The notes under the pieces: generated by a model
What the model was told of the DNA's origin: nothing
What the model saw: the letters and a program-made list of their open reading frames with translations, nothing else
Databases searched by the model: none
Program-made: the position numbers and the translations under genes
Shown: in pieces, positions 34,059 through 45,465 of the stretch
Layout: each line of letters starts with the position of its first letter
Numbering within the stretch: position 1 is the stretch's first letter
Assembly: GCF_002099425.1 (NCBI RefSeq)
Contig: NW_018344228.1
Location: 2,013,001 to 2,077,000, forward strand
Origin: Phascolarctos cinereus
Taxonomy: Eukaryota; Chordata; Mammalia; Diprotodontia; Phascolarctidae
Length of the DNA: 64,000 bases
Direction of reading: 5' to 3'

Positions 34059-35350
34059 AGAAAGTGAGGCTGGTGACTTTGCACAGACCTTCTTCACTTA
34101 AATCCAATTCACTTGCAAGTCATGGCACCATCTTCCTGATGTCATGGTCCTTTTCCAGAATGAAGGACAAACCACAACCTGTGAGTAGTTTGAGCTGCCC
34201 CACTGGGGACCCAACTGGCCTGTTTAATTTGGGTAGCTGAGTTCCTCCGCTCTTCTCCTCCCCTCCCCTTTTCCATCTTCCCCTTTACTCTTATCTCCCC
34301 TCTGATGCAGTTTGGGGTTGCTGTGAACCCCAAAATTTCAGGGTATAGGGCAGTTTCCACTTGGAATGAATTCACACACTCAAATCTTCCAGTCAAAGTA
34401 GTAAGGTTTATTATAGAACAAATAGTAGCAGGTGAGATTATTAGGGAATCTGAACTTGATAGGGGTGTGACTAATATTTATGTATGAAAAAGAGAGAGTG
34501 GAAAGATCTGGATGGGATTAGGGAGTGGCAAATACCCTGGGGTGGACCAGGTGCAATATAGTGAAAGGAGTATTAAGTAGTCTGGGGTGGTCCAAGATCA
34601 ACTATCAAGTATCTAGGAGGGCTGGGGTGGGTCAGACACCAGTGATCTGGGCTGCTGAAATGTATGGGAAAATTCAGGGACTGAGTTACTTTCAAAAATA
34701 GGGTCTTTTCCTTTTAGAGGTCCAGGTCCCATCACCCCATGATCCCCTCTATTCTCTTCTCCTTGTCTCTCCTCTCTCCATATGGTATATCATGACCTTA
34801 CCTAAGCATGCTCTGCCCAAAGAAAGGTAAATTTTGAAGGCTGAAACCTACCTAGATATCTTGGGGTTTACTGGCTAGATTTCTCTCTTAAAGACCATGC
34901 TTTACATCCAATTCACTCTGGCTCTTGTTGATTGGCCCAGTAGGTCCTTACCCAAGCAGAACTTAATGGCTATTGTTTGGGCCTTGATGGATTAGAGTGA
35001 ATCTAAAAAAGTAATTGTTTCTCTTTTGGCCAGAAACCCTGATTTTTTCTTTTTTGGATTAAAGGGCCTATTCCTTGGCTCACCTCTTAAACAGTCCTAA
35101 TCACCAATATTGAGTCAGTCAAAACAAGAACCTTGAAAGACCCTAGCTTAAAAGGCCAAAGTATCCCACTGCATCTACATTTGTCCTGATCTATATCTGG
35201 CCACTGGACTCCAATGGCTCTAGAGAAGAAAGTGAGGCTAGTGACTTTGCACAGTGTCCCCCTACCTCTGAAATCTAATTCACCTGCAAGTCATGGCATC
35301 ATCTTCCTGATGTCATGGCTCTCTTTGAGAATGAAGCATAAACTACAACC
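34059..35350 (+). mobile_element. Composite A-B-A' marsupial retroposon, copy 2, with TSD and an LTR-like insert
   Basis: Module A is 5'-truncated (34059-34183), B follows (34184 to about 35165, minus the insert), and A' is 35166-35350. The words are the same as in 23830-24695. An exact 11-bp direct repeat tgaatgccagg (34048-34058 and 35351-35361) flanks it. Variable 5' truncation plus an 11-bp duplication favours LINE-type insertion. The flanking target looks like a reversed MIR. Confidence 0.75.
34304..34746 (-). mobile_element. LTR-like block (fossil endogenous retrovirus LTR), reversed
   Basis: About 440 bp found in this copy of the composite element but absent from the other, so it is a later insertion. 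On the minus strand there is a polyadenylation signal (aataaa, + strand tttatt at about 34409) about 100 bp before the end, with an ending like ...caaactgca, as in an LTR. A 'cccctct' word occurs at both edges (34297-34303, 34744-34750), but the local DNA is pyrimidine-rich, so this may be chance. Looks like a solo LTR; no internal retroviral genes are nearby. Confidence 0.5.
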
Positions 35351-35361
35351 TGAATGCCAGG

Positions 35362-35450
35362 TGAGGATAGATAAAGAAAGATCCCATAATTAGTCAGTAG
35401 AAGACCTAGGTCCGAAACCAAAGTCTCTTGATTTTTTTTCCATATTGTTT
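35362..35450 (-). repeat. MIR-type SINE fragment, reversed
   Basis: 'agatcccataattagtcagt' and 'accaaagtctcttga' are diverged MIR words. It is the target of the composite element. Confidence 0.5.
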
Positions 35451-36180
35451 TACATTTGGTAAAATAGCTGGCTACTGTAATTTTCTACTTATGGAAGAAA
35501 ATGTCTGCCAATACTGTGCACAGCCACGATTCGTTAGTAATTCCTCCCTAAGAGCTATTTTACAAGACAAATAAGTCAGCATAAAATTGACAGGATTTGG
35601 CAGATAGAGTCAGCCCCTTCAGCATCGCTATTATACATTAATTCTAAATCGCTAGATAAATCTGAGGTATTATTGTTATTCAGTATTATACTTTTTGGTT
35701 ACTTGGAAACATTTTGGAAAACTGTCTATTTTATTATAACAAATGGCACTCCAGAGCATAAAAGAGGCCATTCATGTCAGAGAAGAAAAAAAAAAGCATC
35801 TTCCCCTTTTTTTTCTAGTTCATTAAACATGGAAATAAAGTAAGGACAACAAATAAAGACACCAAACTGTCTAGTATTTTACAGGTGATAATTATTAGTT
35901 TAAGAAACTTAATACCTTATAAGTATTAGATTATAAATCTTACTGCATATTATTCAAAAGTTTTAGCTTATAAAAGGGCTGAAACAAACCTTAACACTTC
36001 CTTTCAGGTATCTTCCCAGCTTTTAATAGCCCACTTACTAATTTTTTAAAGTTCACTTTAAGTCATTTATTCATAGATATCAGCATGGTCAGCTCATCTT
36101 TGTCAACTCTGGGCCCAACTATGTTTGTCTATGTGTAGTAACTGTCATATGTCATATATATAGATAGAAAATCACAATAG
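35451..36180. other. Unassigned DNA
   Basis: No gene or repeat recognised. Confidence 0.45.
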
Positions 36181-36457
36181 GAAAGACATTCTCAAAAAAG
36201 AAATATATATGTATGTGTATATATTCAATTGTATTAGCTATGTCATTGATTACAGTTATGAAATAATAACTATCTATAAAGTACCATATATATCATAAAT
36301 ATATGTGCAAGTATAAACATATGTATATATGTGTGTATATATGTATAGGTATATATATTTAATAACTTAAAATTGTTCAAAGACTTGGAGTACTGTGCAT
36401 ATGCATGTATATGTGTATATATATATACATATGTACATTTGTATATTTATATAGTAT

Positions 36458-36488
<31 letters not shown>

Positions 36489-36565
36489 CACGTAAGTGTG
36501 TGTATGAGTGTGTAGGCAGAGAGAGAGAGAAGTACTGGTAGTAGTAGCAGCAGTAGTAGTAGTAA
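36181..36565. repeat. TATG/TA low-complexity tract with (CA), (GA) and (AGT) runs
   Basis: Long alternating TA/TG sequence (36200-36495), then gagaga (36520-36530) and agtagtagcagc-type triplets (36537-36563). Confidence 0.9.
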
Positions 36566-36579
36566 TCCTATTACTGCCT

Positions 36580-36705
36580 CATTTTTCAGATAAGGAAACT
36601 GAGTCCTAGGCAGTTTACATGATTTATCTAAGAAACAGATGCAGCTTTTGAATACAGACCATCTGACTGAAAAGTCAGTGCTGTTTCTACTACACCACAT
36701 AAACC
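36580..36705 (-). repeat. MIR-type SINE, reversed
   Basis: 'cagataaggaaactgagtcct' and 'cagtgctgtttctactacacc'. Confidence 0.75.
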
Positions 36706-37075
36706 TAGGTGTACTGATATTCCATTAAGGTCCTGAGATTTTTAATTCCAGGTGGATAAAAATATACATTTTTTTCCTACTATTGAAATTGAAAAGGAAA
36801 AAGGTCAGTTGAGGGCGAATGTAAGAGCTAAAGGAAAACGACTTTCTATTTACCCAAATTATAACCAAATCTCACAATCAGAAACTATTACTGACTGTGT
36901 AGATTATGGTGTCCATTAGCAAATAATAAGTCAAAAATAAGACTTCATATGACTGCATAGATTGTTGTGTCATGTGTTTGTCTACATATCTGTCTATTTC
37001 TACATCTAACTCTATCTGTAGAGATAAAGATATATCTATTTTGATTTATGTCTAACTGCCTATAGAGATAAAGAC
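36706..37075. other. Unassigned DNA
   Basis: Nothing recognised apart from TATC/TCTA-like scraps near 36975-37065. Confidence 0.4.
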
Positions 37076-37152
37076 TGATGGATGGAGGGATAGGTAGGTA
37101 GATAGGTAGGTAGGTAGGTAGAGAGAGAGATAGACAGAGAGATAGATAATCT
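37076..37152. repeat. (GATG/GGTA/GATA)n microsatellite
   Basis: Tetranucleotide repeat with mixed units, ending in GAGA. Confidence 0.92.
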
Positions 37153-37843
37153 ATATACAGATTCCATATAATTAAATGTCATAGTATCATCCAGAGAACA
37201 ATGGAGAGACACATGGCAGATGTGAGTAAGTAGCAACATGTTACAATGAATGATTATTTAGGACAAGAGAAAAGATGTTATCAAATATATTTATGAACAA
37301 AGCTAATGGTGAATTGGCCATTGAGCCAGAAGAAGAAATAGTCATGAACAGTCCAGGTGCTTCAATAATATCTTTGATGTAAACAGAAAGTAAATAAACT
37401 TCCCAACCTGTTAGGTGGACCATTTTTGGCAAATGTATGAGAAGATCCATGGACAAGAATATCACAATGAAGAGGCATGAATGGATTATATAAATAGTAT
37501 CACTAGAGGAAATGCCTCCCGCACCTTACATATGAGATTTAAGTATTTAAGTATATGAGTAGTATTATTTGAATGGCTATCAGGTGCAACTAAGTTCTCA
37601 GAGCTTTATAAAGCTCAGAATTTCTGCTTTGTTGTCTGGTAATTATGTATACAGACAGGATTTGTTTCCAGCAGCTAGATTTTGTTGTATTTGGGGTACA
37701 ACAAAGAGACGTCTTTCATCAGGAATTATTTACTTTCCTCCATTCTTAGACTGAAAATTAGTACAAAGGACATATGTTCACTTTGATCCACTTGGTATTC
37801 AATTTGTCCACTAGGCAAGAAATAATCAGAAGGGCAAAGACAC
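37153..37843. other. Unassigned DNA
   Basis: No gene or repeat recognised. Confidence 0.45.
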
Positions 37844-37844
37844 A

Positions 37845-38260
37845 TCAAAGACACTGTTTTCAGAGCAAATCCTGGACTCTGTAAGTTTTTGGTGCTTCTA
37901 AGAGGTATGATCTATGGAAATGTATGGTCACTGATCTCCTGGCCTCTACTTTGGTCTTTACCAAGAAAACAACCTTGATCCTCTGCAACCACAAGTGCTA
38001 GTACTTCTCTTGGCTCTGGAACTGTGACTGCAAGTGCTAGTGCTCCTTTCTACCTTGGAACTGAGACCAGGATCCCTACTTCCTCGTGAGCAACCACAAG
38101 CACTCTTCTCTCCTCTGGAACTGACCAGGGCTTTGCTCTTCTATAGCCACAGGCATTCGTGCTATTCTTTGTCATTTAACTGTGACCCAGAACTATATCT
38201 GTGCTAGCTTAAAACTTTGGGCAATTGGCTTCTGTTCCCCAGTAGAACTGGAAGAGAGCC
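37845..38260 (-). mobile_element. L1 5' UTR fragment, reversed
   Basis: 'ctctgtaagtttttggtgctt', 'cctctgcaaccacaagtgct', 'cagaactatatctgtgctagc' and 'ggcttctgttccccagtagaa' match the reversed 5' UTR of marsupial L1. No ORF1 is attached. Confidence 0.7.
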
Positions 38261-38735
38261 AGGGTTAAAAACTCAGGCCATCAGATTTCAATATCAGAAC
38301 TCTTTCCAGTATCCTAAACTGCTTTTCCACCACCTACATTCATCCTTGAAATATAAAGAAGTAACTAGGTATTCTAGATGTTATATAAAATCAAAATGTC
38401 TTAGACTGTTAAAGCCAGAAAAGCATTGTCTGTCATTTTATACATTTAGTACTTGCTTGTGAGAGTGGCTGGGTGAGTGGGAAGGTTAATAACTTGCAAG
38501 TGACTTCTCCACTTCATTCCTTCTGAAGTCACTAGCTTTTGAATGAATATACTATTCTTGTCAGGTTTCTTCCATTGCTAAAATCTCAGATAGTGAACAA
38601 AAATCTTCTACTGTAATTAAGTAATCAAATGGAGTGTCCTAACAGTCATTTACTAATAATCTATGCTACAAGTCTACTACTGTGTTAAATCATGAAAAAG
38701 CAACCAAGGAAGGCAACATGCTGTTGTGTGAGCAG
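38261..38735. other. Unassigned DNA
   Basis: No gene or repeat recognised. Confidence 0.4.
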
Positions 38736-38737
38736 AA

Positions 38738-38882
38738 TTAACTATGGAATCAAAGCACCAAGGTTAAAATTCTTTCTCTCCTATTATTAGCTGTGTGATT
38801 TTGGACAAATCATTTGAATATCTCAGGGCCTCGGTTTCATCATTCGTATTACATGGGCTACTCTCATAAGTCCCTTCCAAGT
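38738..38882 (+). repeat. MIR-type SINE
   Basis: 'tattagctgtgtgattttgg', 'acaaatcatttgaatatctc' and 'cctcggtttcatcattcg'. Confidence 0.75.
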
Positions 38883-38908
38883 GCATACTGGGGGATTCAC
38901 GGGCACAT

Positions 38909-38988
38909 ATGGGGAGTCCAAAAAGTCTGAGTGTGGTTTTATACTACTCAAGCTTAAAACAACACTCAGAATTTTAGGACACCCTGTA
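38909..38988. mobile_element. Mariner-type MITE (MADE1-like), about 80 bp
   Basis: The left half 'ggggagtccaaaaagtctgag' and the right half 'ctcagaattttaggacaccct' are imperfect inverted copies, with TA at the outer edges as for Tc1/mariner. No coding content. Confidence 0.7.
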
Positions 38989-39072
38989 TGTATATCCATG
39001 TATACAAGTATTTGTACATAAATGCATATATACATTTCTGTCATTTATCAGTTATATATAGTTTGTTTAGAC

Positions 39073-39228
39073 CAGGAGTGGGAAATATGTGGCCTTGAGG
39101 CCACATGTGGTTCTCTAGGTCCTCAAGTGAGGCCCTTTGACTGAATCCAAACTTCACATAACAAAGGGCCACACTTGAGGACCTAGAGGGCCACATGTGT
39201 CATTGAGGCAGCAGGTTCCCTATCCCTG
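39073..39228. mobile_element. Palindromic hAT MITE, 156 bp, with 8-bp TSD
   Basis: Ends caggagtgggaa and ttccctatccctg are inverted copies, and most of the body is a long imperfect palindrome ('ccacatgtggttctctaggtcc' type arm against 'gacctagagggccacatgtg'). Flanks gtttagac (39065-39072) and gtttagaa (39229-39236) agree at 7 of 8 bases. Confidence 0.9.
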
Positions 39229-39329
39229 GTTTAGAATATGAACTAGATTTTGAACTTCCTCTTGGTGAGCAGGTTGGATTCTCTTCCTTTATCTCCTGGA
39301 AAAGATAACACAGCCAATTGTTCACATAC

Positions 39330-39565
39330 TGGATAAAATGTTAGACTTGGAGTCAGTGAGACTTGAATTCAAATCCTGCCTCAGACATATATTAGCTGAG
39401 TAACCCTAGGCAAGCTACTTCACTTATCTCAGCCTCAGTTTCCTCATTGGTAAGATAATAATTGCATTTACTTCACATGGTTGTTCTGAGGCTCAAGTAA
39501 GATAACATGTATACAATTTTTGTTTTGCAAATCTTAAAAGCTCAGTCTATATGCTAGCTATTATT
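39330..39565 (+). repeat. MIR-type SINE, near complete
   Basis: 'cttggagtcagtgagacttg', 'gcctcagtttcctcattggt', 'catggttgttctgaggctc'. Confidence 0.85.
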
Positions 39566-39569
39566 ACCT

Positions 39570-39775
39570 ATTCCAGTCCTCTTTAATTCTAGTGCCTTCC
39601 CTCTATTGATTACCTCCAATTTATCCTATTTGTACATATTTGTTTAGATGTCCCATTCTCATTAGCTTTTAAGTTCCTTGAGAGTAGGGATCGTCACCTG
39701 CCTTACTTTGTATTGCCAGCTGTTAGTGCCTGACACACAGTAGGCACTTAAATGTTTATGTATGTTATGTCAACT
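39570..39775 (+). repeat. L2 3' end
   Basis: 'ctagtgccttccctctattg', 'ttccttgagagtagggatc', 'gcctgacacacagtaggcac'. Confidence 0.88.
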
Positions 39776-39999
39776 GACCAAATGGCTAATGTTTTGCTTC
39801 ATGTCCCTGAACAAAAGCAAAGAACTTTTGAAAAGCTTTAGGTTTGTTTGTTTTAATGCTAATAACCATATGAATATCTCCTAGGGTTAACTAAATAATA
39901 CACATGATAGAGTTGCAAAGTTCTGGGAAATGAAAGCTAAGTTAACTTTAACAATGATTATCCTTCAACTTCAGTGGAATATCAATGGAGCCAGGTCTA

Positions 40000-40160
40000 T
40001 ATGATGAATATAGTGCAGCTTTAGAGAATCTGTTTACATCCTGGTTCACCTACTTGCTATTAGGGTGACCTTTACAGCAAATCACTTCCCCAACCCTGGG
40101 GCTACGTGTTTTCAAATATAAAATGAATAATTTGAATTTAATGACCTCTTTGGCCTCTTT
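40000..40160 (+). repeat. MIR-type SINE
   Basis: 'tcctggttcacctacttgct', 'agggtgacctttacagcaaat' and 'atgacctctttggcctc'. Confidence 0.65.
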
Positions 40161-40635
40161 TATCTCTAAATCTTATATGTTTTCTGTTCCTGCCTATATT
40201 AACCTGTTTCTTGATTGTTTTTTAGAGATTTCTGTCCAAAGGACTCCTTCCTACTACTCTCCACACCCCTCCTTTTCTTTTCCATTTGAGTGGTTGCTTT
40301 CTAGGCACATTGAGAATAAGGCATATTGAATTATAAGCATAGTCAAGATAAAAAAGTTGAAGATCTTAGAACATTGTGGTTGTTTAATGAATGTTTTAGA
40401 TTGATCAATTTAACCTCCAGATGGCCAGTCTCAGTTTCACTGTGCCTTGGACATCCTTAGACATCCAACAAATACTTATTGTCTAATCTGTGAAGATACC
40501 TGTTCTAGGGGATGTTCAAAACTTACAATGAAGCTTTTTTAAAAAATAAATTTTCTTTTCCTTTTTCCTGGAGAACTTTACATGTTAGTAGGTATCTTAA
40601 GGGCCACTGGTCCTTTACATTTAATCTAGAGACAA
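40161..40635. other. Mostly unassigned DNA
   Basis: 40430-40500 may be a SINE/L2 scrap. No gene recognised. Confidence 0.4.
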
Positions 40636-41105
40636 TTTTTTATTAGGCACCTACTATGTGTAAGGCACTGCTAAGGACACAAAGAAAGGCAAAATGTGCA
40701 CAACACGAAAGCAACAATGTGTTCTATCTCTGTATACACATATATGTATATGTGTATATACATATATAAATTTATAAATCATAAATGATAAATGTATATA
40801 TTACAAATGATATGTATGCACATATATAATAAATTAGAAATAATCAGTTGAGAGAAAGCATTAACCTTATGAAGAATGCAGAAAGGTTTCCCATAGAAGA
40901 TAGAATTATATCTGAAGGAATCTAAGAAAGTCAGGAAGTGGAAAAAGGAGAAAAGTAATTCTTGCCATGGGGAAAATGCCTCGAGTCTGTGAGGAGGAGC
41001 CAGGAAACTAGTGTCACTGGAACAGTATGTGACAAAAAGTCAGATGTGAGAAGACTAGAAAGAAAGGAAGGGTCCAGGGTTCTGAAGGGTTTTCCTTCTG
41101 ATGGT
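40636..41105 (-). mobile_element. L2-family LINE 3' region, reversed, with TA tract
   Basis: 'attaggcacctactatgtgta', 'agaaataatcagttgagag', 'gccatggggaaaatgcctcg' and 'ccaggaaactagtgtcactgg' are reversed L2. A TATA/TG low-complexity tract occupies 40733-40832. Confidence 0.8.
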
Positions 41106-41124
41106 TGCTAAAATGTCTTACATG

Positions 41125-41262
41125 TGTTGTTTCCTCCTAATAGAACGTGAGCTCTTTGAGAGCAGAACTGTCTTATTTTTCTATTAACAGACTATCTTTT
41201 CTATATGTCCTATGGTGCTTGGCAAAATTCTTTGCACACAGTAGGTGCTTAAAGTTCCTTTT
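41125..41262 (+). repeat. L2 3' end
   Basis: 'aacgtgagctctttgagagc' and 'gcacacagtaggtgcttaaag'. Confidence 0.85.
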
Positions 41263-41419
41263 GTTTGTTTGTTTCTTTAATATAGATAACCATAATACAT
41301 AGAATTACATGATATGTGAATTAAGGTTGTATAAAATCAGGCTAAGCTAATAAATATTTAAAAACTGGTTTTCTGAGGGAAAATATATCCACGACATGAA
41401 TTGTTCACATTTTCTCCAT

Positions 41420-41625
41420 CATTCTTTTTTTTTCCAACCAGCCAATAAACATCCCTCAAGCACCTGCTGTGTGTTAAACATTATGCCAAGTGCTGGGGAT
41501 ACAAGAAAAAGATAGTCCTTGCCCTTAAGGAGTTCACAATCCAATGTAGGGAGACAACACGTAAATGGAAGGAGAGAATGTGGGCGGTGGGGAGAGGAGG
41601 GAAAGGCACCTGGCTTATGGTAGAG
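41420..41625 (-). repeat. L2 3' end, reversed
   Basis: 'tcaagcacctgctgtgtgtt', 'gccaagtgctggggatacaag' and 'cccttaaggagttcacaatc'. Confidence 0.85.
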
Positions 41626-41805
41626 TCCAATAGAAGTAATCCAGCTATCCATCTCTTTTTCAAGCCTATACAATCAACAAAACAATAAATAAGCCCTGAT
41701 TTGTACTGTTTGCTGATTTACAATGTATAAATGTTTACACAACATTTAACAATCATTTCCTTTTGAGCTCGATATATCATGCTGTCGTAAGAATAACACG
41801 GATCA
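41626..41805. other. Unassigned DNA
   Basis: Nothing recognised. Confidence 0.4.
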
Positions 41806-42046
41806 GCAAGGCAATGTAGAGGATAGACTGCTAAACTTGGAGTGAGGAAGACTTATCTTCCCGAATTCAAATCTGACCTCAGAGGCTTACTAGCTGTCTA
41901 ACCCTGGGCAAGTCACTTAACCCTATTTGCTTCAACTTCATTATAAAATGAACTGGGGAAGGAAATGGCAAAACACTCCAGTATTTTTGCCAAGAAAACT
42001 CCAAATGGGGTCACAAAGAGTTGGAAATGACTGAACAACAACAAAG
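41806..42046 (+). mobile_element. Marsupial CORE-SINE (MAR1-type)
   Basis: 'ggcaatgtagaggatagactgc' head, 'ctagctgtctaaccctgggc', 'ggaaatggcaaaacactccag' and the end 'gactgaacaacaacaaag'. Confidence 0.88.
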
Positions 42047-42765
42047 AATAATACTGAGTGATGTAAGTTGCTGTTGAAAACTCCTTGAAAGAAAAAAAAA
42101 TAGTTATGGATTGACCATTCATGTATCACAGGATAAAGTAGCAAAACTAGTTTCCACAAGTGCTACCCTCAAATCATCCTCATTACCTTTTAATTACTAT
42201 AAATTAGGCACAGATACAATTACTCATTTTAAAATAAGGGCCATCTGTCTAGCAAGCTGACTAGCTAAAACCAGTCACATTTGAAACCCAAAACATAAGG
42301 GAAAGAGAATGAGAGTTCTATGTTGACCACCCAGAATAATTGTCTCAAACCACCTTAGTTTTGAAAGTATCAATACATACTTTGTTCCTTGTGATGCTAC
42401 AACATAAATACATTGTACTTTTCTCTCCTCTTCCATAGAGGGCAGATCTTGGACTTTCAGCTCATTCAATTCACTCTTCTTAGTTTCAACTTCATGGAAA
42501 AAGATGTCCCTCTAAAGGATAAGCTGGTGACTTCGGATCTTAAAACCATCTCAACAAAAGCCTTGGTTACTCACATGTTTACACCTTCCCACCTCCCCAG
42601 CCTCTTCTGCTCTCTGATTGGAGAGACAGAAGACTAAACTCCTCCCAAAGCTTTCCTTTATAGAGGGTAGAAGTTGGACTCCCAGCTCTCTCCACTTCCC
42701 AACTGCAGCTCTGCTTGGTTTCAACTCCCCTACCCCTTTACAGATTCCTTTTATGTGTTATCTTC
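42047..42765. other. Unassigned DNA
   Basis: No repeat recognised. A 74-codon frame at 42413-42637 has no domain. Confidence 0.4.
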
Positions 42766-42767
42766 CC

Positions 42768-42870
42768 CATTAGGGTAGGAAGAAATGGCAAACCATCACA
42801 GTATCTTTACCACAACAATCACAAAGAATTGGATAAGACTGAAACGACTCAAAAACAACAATAACAACAA
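42768..42870 (+). mobile_element. CORE-SINE 3' part
   Basis: 'gaaatggcaaaccatcacagt', 'cacaaagaattggataagac' and an AAC-rich tail. 5'-truncated. Confidence 0.8.
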
Positions 42871-42871
42871 C

Positions 42872-42998
42872 TCGCCCATTAGATTATAAGCTACTTCTGA
42901 ACAAAGGCTATCTTTCCTTTTTCTTGTTTGTATCCCCACTGCTTAGTACAGTGCTTGGCACAGAGTAGGTGATTAATAAATGTTAATTGAATTGAACT
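42872..42998 (+). repeat. L2 3' end
   Basis: 'cagtgcttggcacagagtagg' followed by 'gattaataaatgttaattg'. Confidence 0.9.
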
Positions 42999-43435
42999 GA
43001 GTAGAAATGTAAATGCAATTTTATTCTAACTAACTTAAAAAATAAACAGGGAAGAGAAAAAATTAACTGATGCATTTTTACTGAGAATAGTACAAATGCC
43101 ATGCCAACCTATAACTAAATTTGGTGCAAGGGAGACAAGAGATGCTGAAACAAAGATGCTAGAGTATATTTGAGAACATCTGGGGAAAATATCCTAATTT
43201 CATAGGCTGTAAGTGCCATCATAAGTCACACAGTCACCCAAGGATTGTGTGTACATAGTTGCCACTGATCTTAGAATTCACATGGAGAAAAAAAAGCATA
43301 CAAATGCTTAGAGATTTATTTCAGATTAAGTGTAAAGGACAGTAATATCTTGTACTAGTCAACTCCAGGAAAATCTTTCACATAGCAGAGATTGTTTTTT
43401 AGCAGTTACAGTTTTTTAGCATATTTATTGAAATG
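42999..43435. other. Unassigned DNA
   Basis: Nothing recognised. Confidence 0.4.
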
Positions 43436-43439
43436 AAGA

Positions 43440-44205
43440 GTTGAATAGAAAAGATGCCTGCCTCTGAATTCTTATACTGATGCCTTAGATAAAAGAATAG
43501 ATAGCATGTTAATCAAATTTTCAGATGACACAATGGTATAGCTAATGTGGTAGATGATGTACTAGAGATTCAGGACCAGAATGAATCCCATGGCAGCACA
43601 GAGCATTGAGTTAAATCAACAAGATGAAATCAACTAGGTATGAAGTCCTACATTTGATTTAAAAAAATAACTGTATAAGAATGGAGAATCATGCTTCAAT
43701 AACAGAACGTGTGAAAAAGATATTGGGGTCTGAGTGGACTATAACTTCAGTATGTCTACAACATCTTTGGGGTGCCATGTCTAGAAAAAGAAACATTGAC
43801 AAACTTGAGTGTGTCCGAAATAGTACAAAGATCAATTGTAAGAGTATTGAAGACTATGTCGTATACATAGAATAAAGTGACTGAGGATATTCAGTTTAGA
43901 AAAAAGAAGCCTTATGTGGTACATTATTGTTGCCTTCTTGAGTTGGAGAGCTATCTGTTGGATTCCAGAGGGTGACAAAAGAGGTCAAGTTGAAGAGAAG
44001 CAGATTTTAGCCCTATATAAGGAAAACCCATGTAACAATTAAAGCTTTATAAGACATATTTTAGCTTAAGAGATCGTGAGTTCCCCATCATTAGAAATTT
44101 TCAATCAGTACTGGATGTCTACTTTCCAAATCTTCTTGTAGGGAAGATCCCAGAACAGCAAAGTTTAGACTATTTGATCTAAAATACCTTTCAAATTTTA
44201 AATGC
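43440..44205 (+). mobile_element. CR1/L3-family LINE 3' end, copy 1
   Basis: In CR1 order: 'aatcaaattttcagatgacac' (near the RT end, FADDT-like), 'atctttggggtgccatgtc', 'ttgagtgtgtccgaaatag', 'agccctatataaggaaaacc', 'tgagttccccatcattag' and 'ctggatgtctactttcc'. The 64-codon frame at 43681-43875 is a remnant. Confidence 0.8.
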
Positions 44206-44334
44206 TTAAGAGAGAATAGTGATACAATGATACATAAAGGAAATGTTTTAAAGGTTCAATATTTTCTTTTGGATGCTGATGAAAGAGGGTAGGGACATCC
44301 CTTGACATCAAGAATCCTATCAAGACAACAGTTA

Positions 44335-44525
44335 CCACAGATCAGCTGTGCATTTTGTAGTGAAAAAAGTACTATATTTGGATACAAACGATACTATGTA
44401 TTACCTCAAAGAAATTATTCAACCTCTCTGAACCTTACTTTCTACATCTGTAAAATGGAGGAGTTGATCTAGTGATCTCTAAGCTTCCTTTGTGCTCTAA
44501 ATCTCTGATCCTACTTGGTGACCTT
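44335..44525 (+). repeat. MIR-type SINE
   Basis: 'tcaacctctctgaaccttac', 'ctgtaaaatggaggagttga' and 'ctagtgatctctaagcttcc'. Confidence 0.8.
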
Positions 44526-44794
44526 ATATATAGTTTCTTGAAATGTTTAATTAACATTATCTATAAACACAATTGAAGAGCAGTAAGATACTATTAATAT
44601 CACTAGATAAACCCGGGAATATGGTCAGTCTGCCAGCATTGAAGCCATATGTATGATAAACCAAATTACCCTAAAAAGGTCATTAAAAATAAGCAAAAGG
44701 CAGCATAACATACTCTTTAGGGCATAGAGAATCATGTTTAGGTAGAAGTTTGTTTGAAGAAGTTTGTTTGTTTTCTTTTTTCTTTTTTTTTATG

Positions 44795-45465
44795 GAATAC
44801 AAGATCAATATGAATCAGCAGAGTTTTATGGAAACCACAAAATCTAACATAATTTTGGGTTGCAGTCAGAGAACCATAGTCTTCAGAAATTAGGAGGTGA
44901 TAGCCTCTCTGTATTATACTCAGGTCAGAGCATAGCTACATTATTGTGTTCAGTTATATGTCCCACTATGTACCAGTTAAGGAAAGATAAACTAGAGAAT
45001 ATTCCAAGGAGCACAACCAGAATGCTAAAGGGCATCTTGAGTTCATTTTATATGAGGATCCATAAAGGAACTGTGGATAAGAAGATTTGGGATGAGGTTA
45101 TTATATGTGTCCCTAAATACTTGAAAGGATGTCCCATAGAATAGTCATTAGATTTTTTTTTCTGTTCATCCCCAGATGGCAGAATAAGTCACAATGGGTA
45201 GAATTCACAAAATCAAATTTAAATTTGATGTCAGACTAAAAACAAAACAAAACAGACAAAAAACTTCCTAGCAATTAGAGCTGTTTAAATTGGAATGGGC
45301 TATTTTGGAAGATAGTGGGTTTCCCTCACACACAGACACTTCTTGGAGGTCTTCAAACAGAGGCTGGATACTTATTCTTCTATCTTAGAGTAGGGATTCT
45401 TATTTAGGGTATAGAATGCCTTAGATGGCCACTGAGGTCCCTTATATGTTTAAAAGTATGCATTG
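44795..45465 (+). mobile_element. CR1/L3-family LINE 3' end, copy 2
   Basis: 'cattattgtgttcagttatat' (CR1 'VFSYMS'-type area), 'agataaactagagaatattcc', 'agcaattagagctgtttaaa', 'tggaatgggctattttgg' and 'aacagaggctggatacttat'. An inserted or diverged stretch lies at about 45150-45260. The 94-codon frame at 44860-45144 is LINE remnant. Confidence 0.82.
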
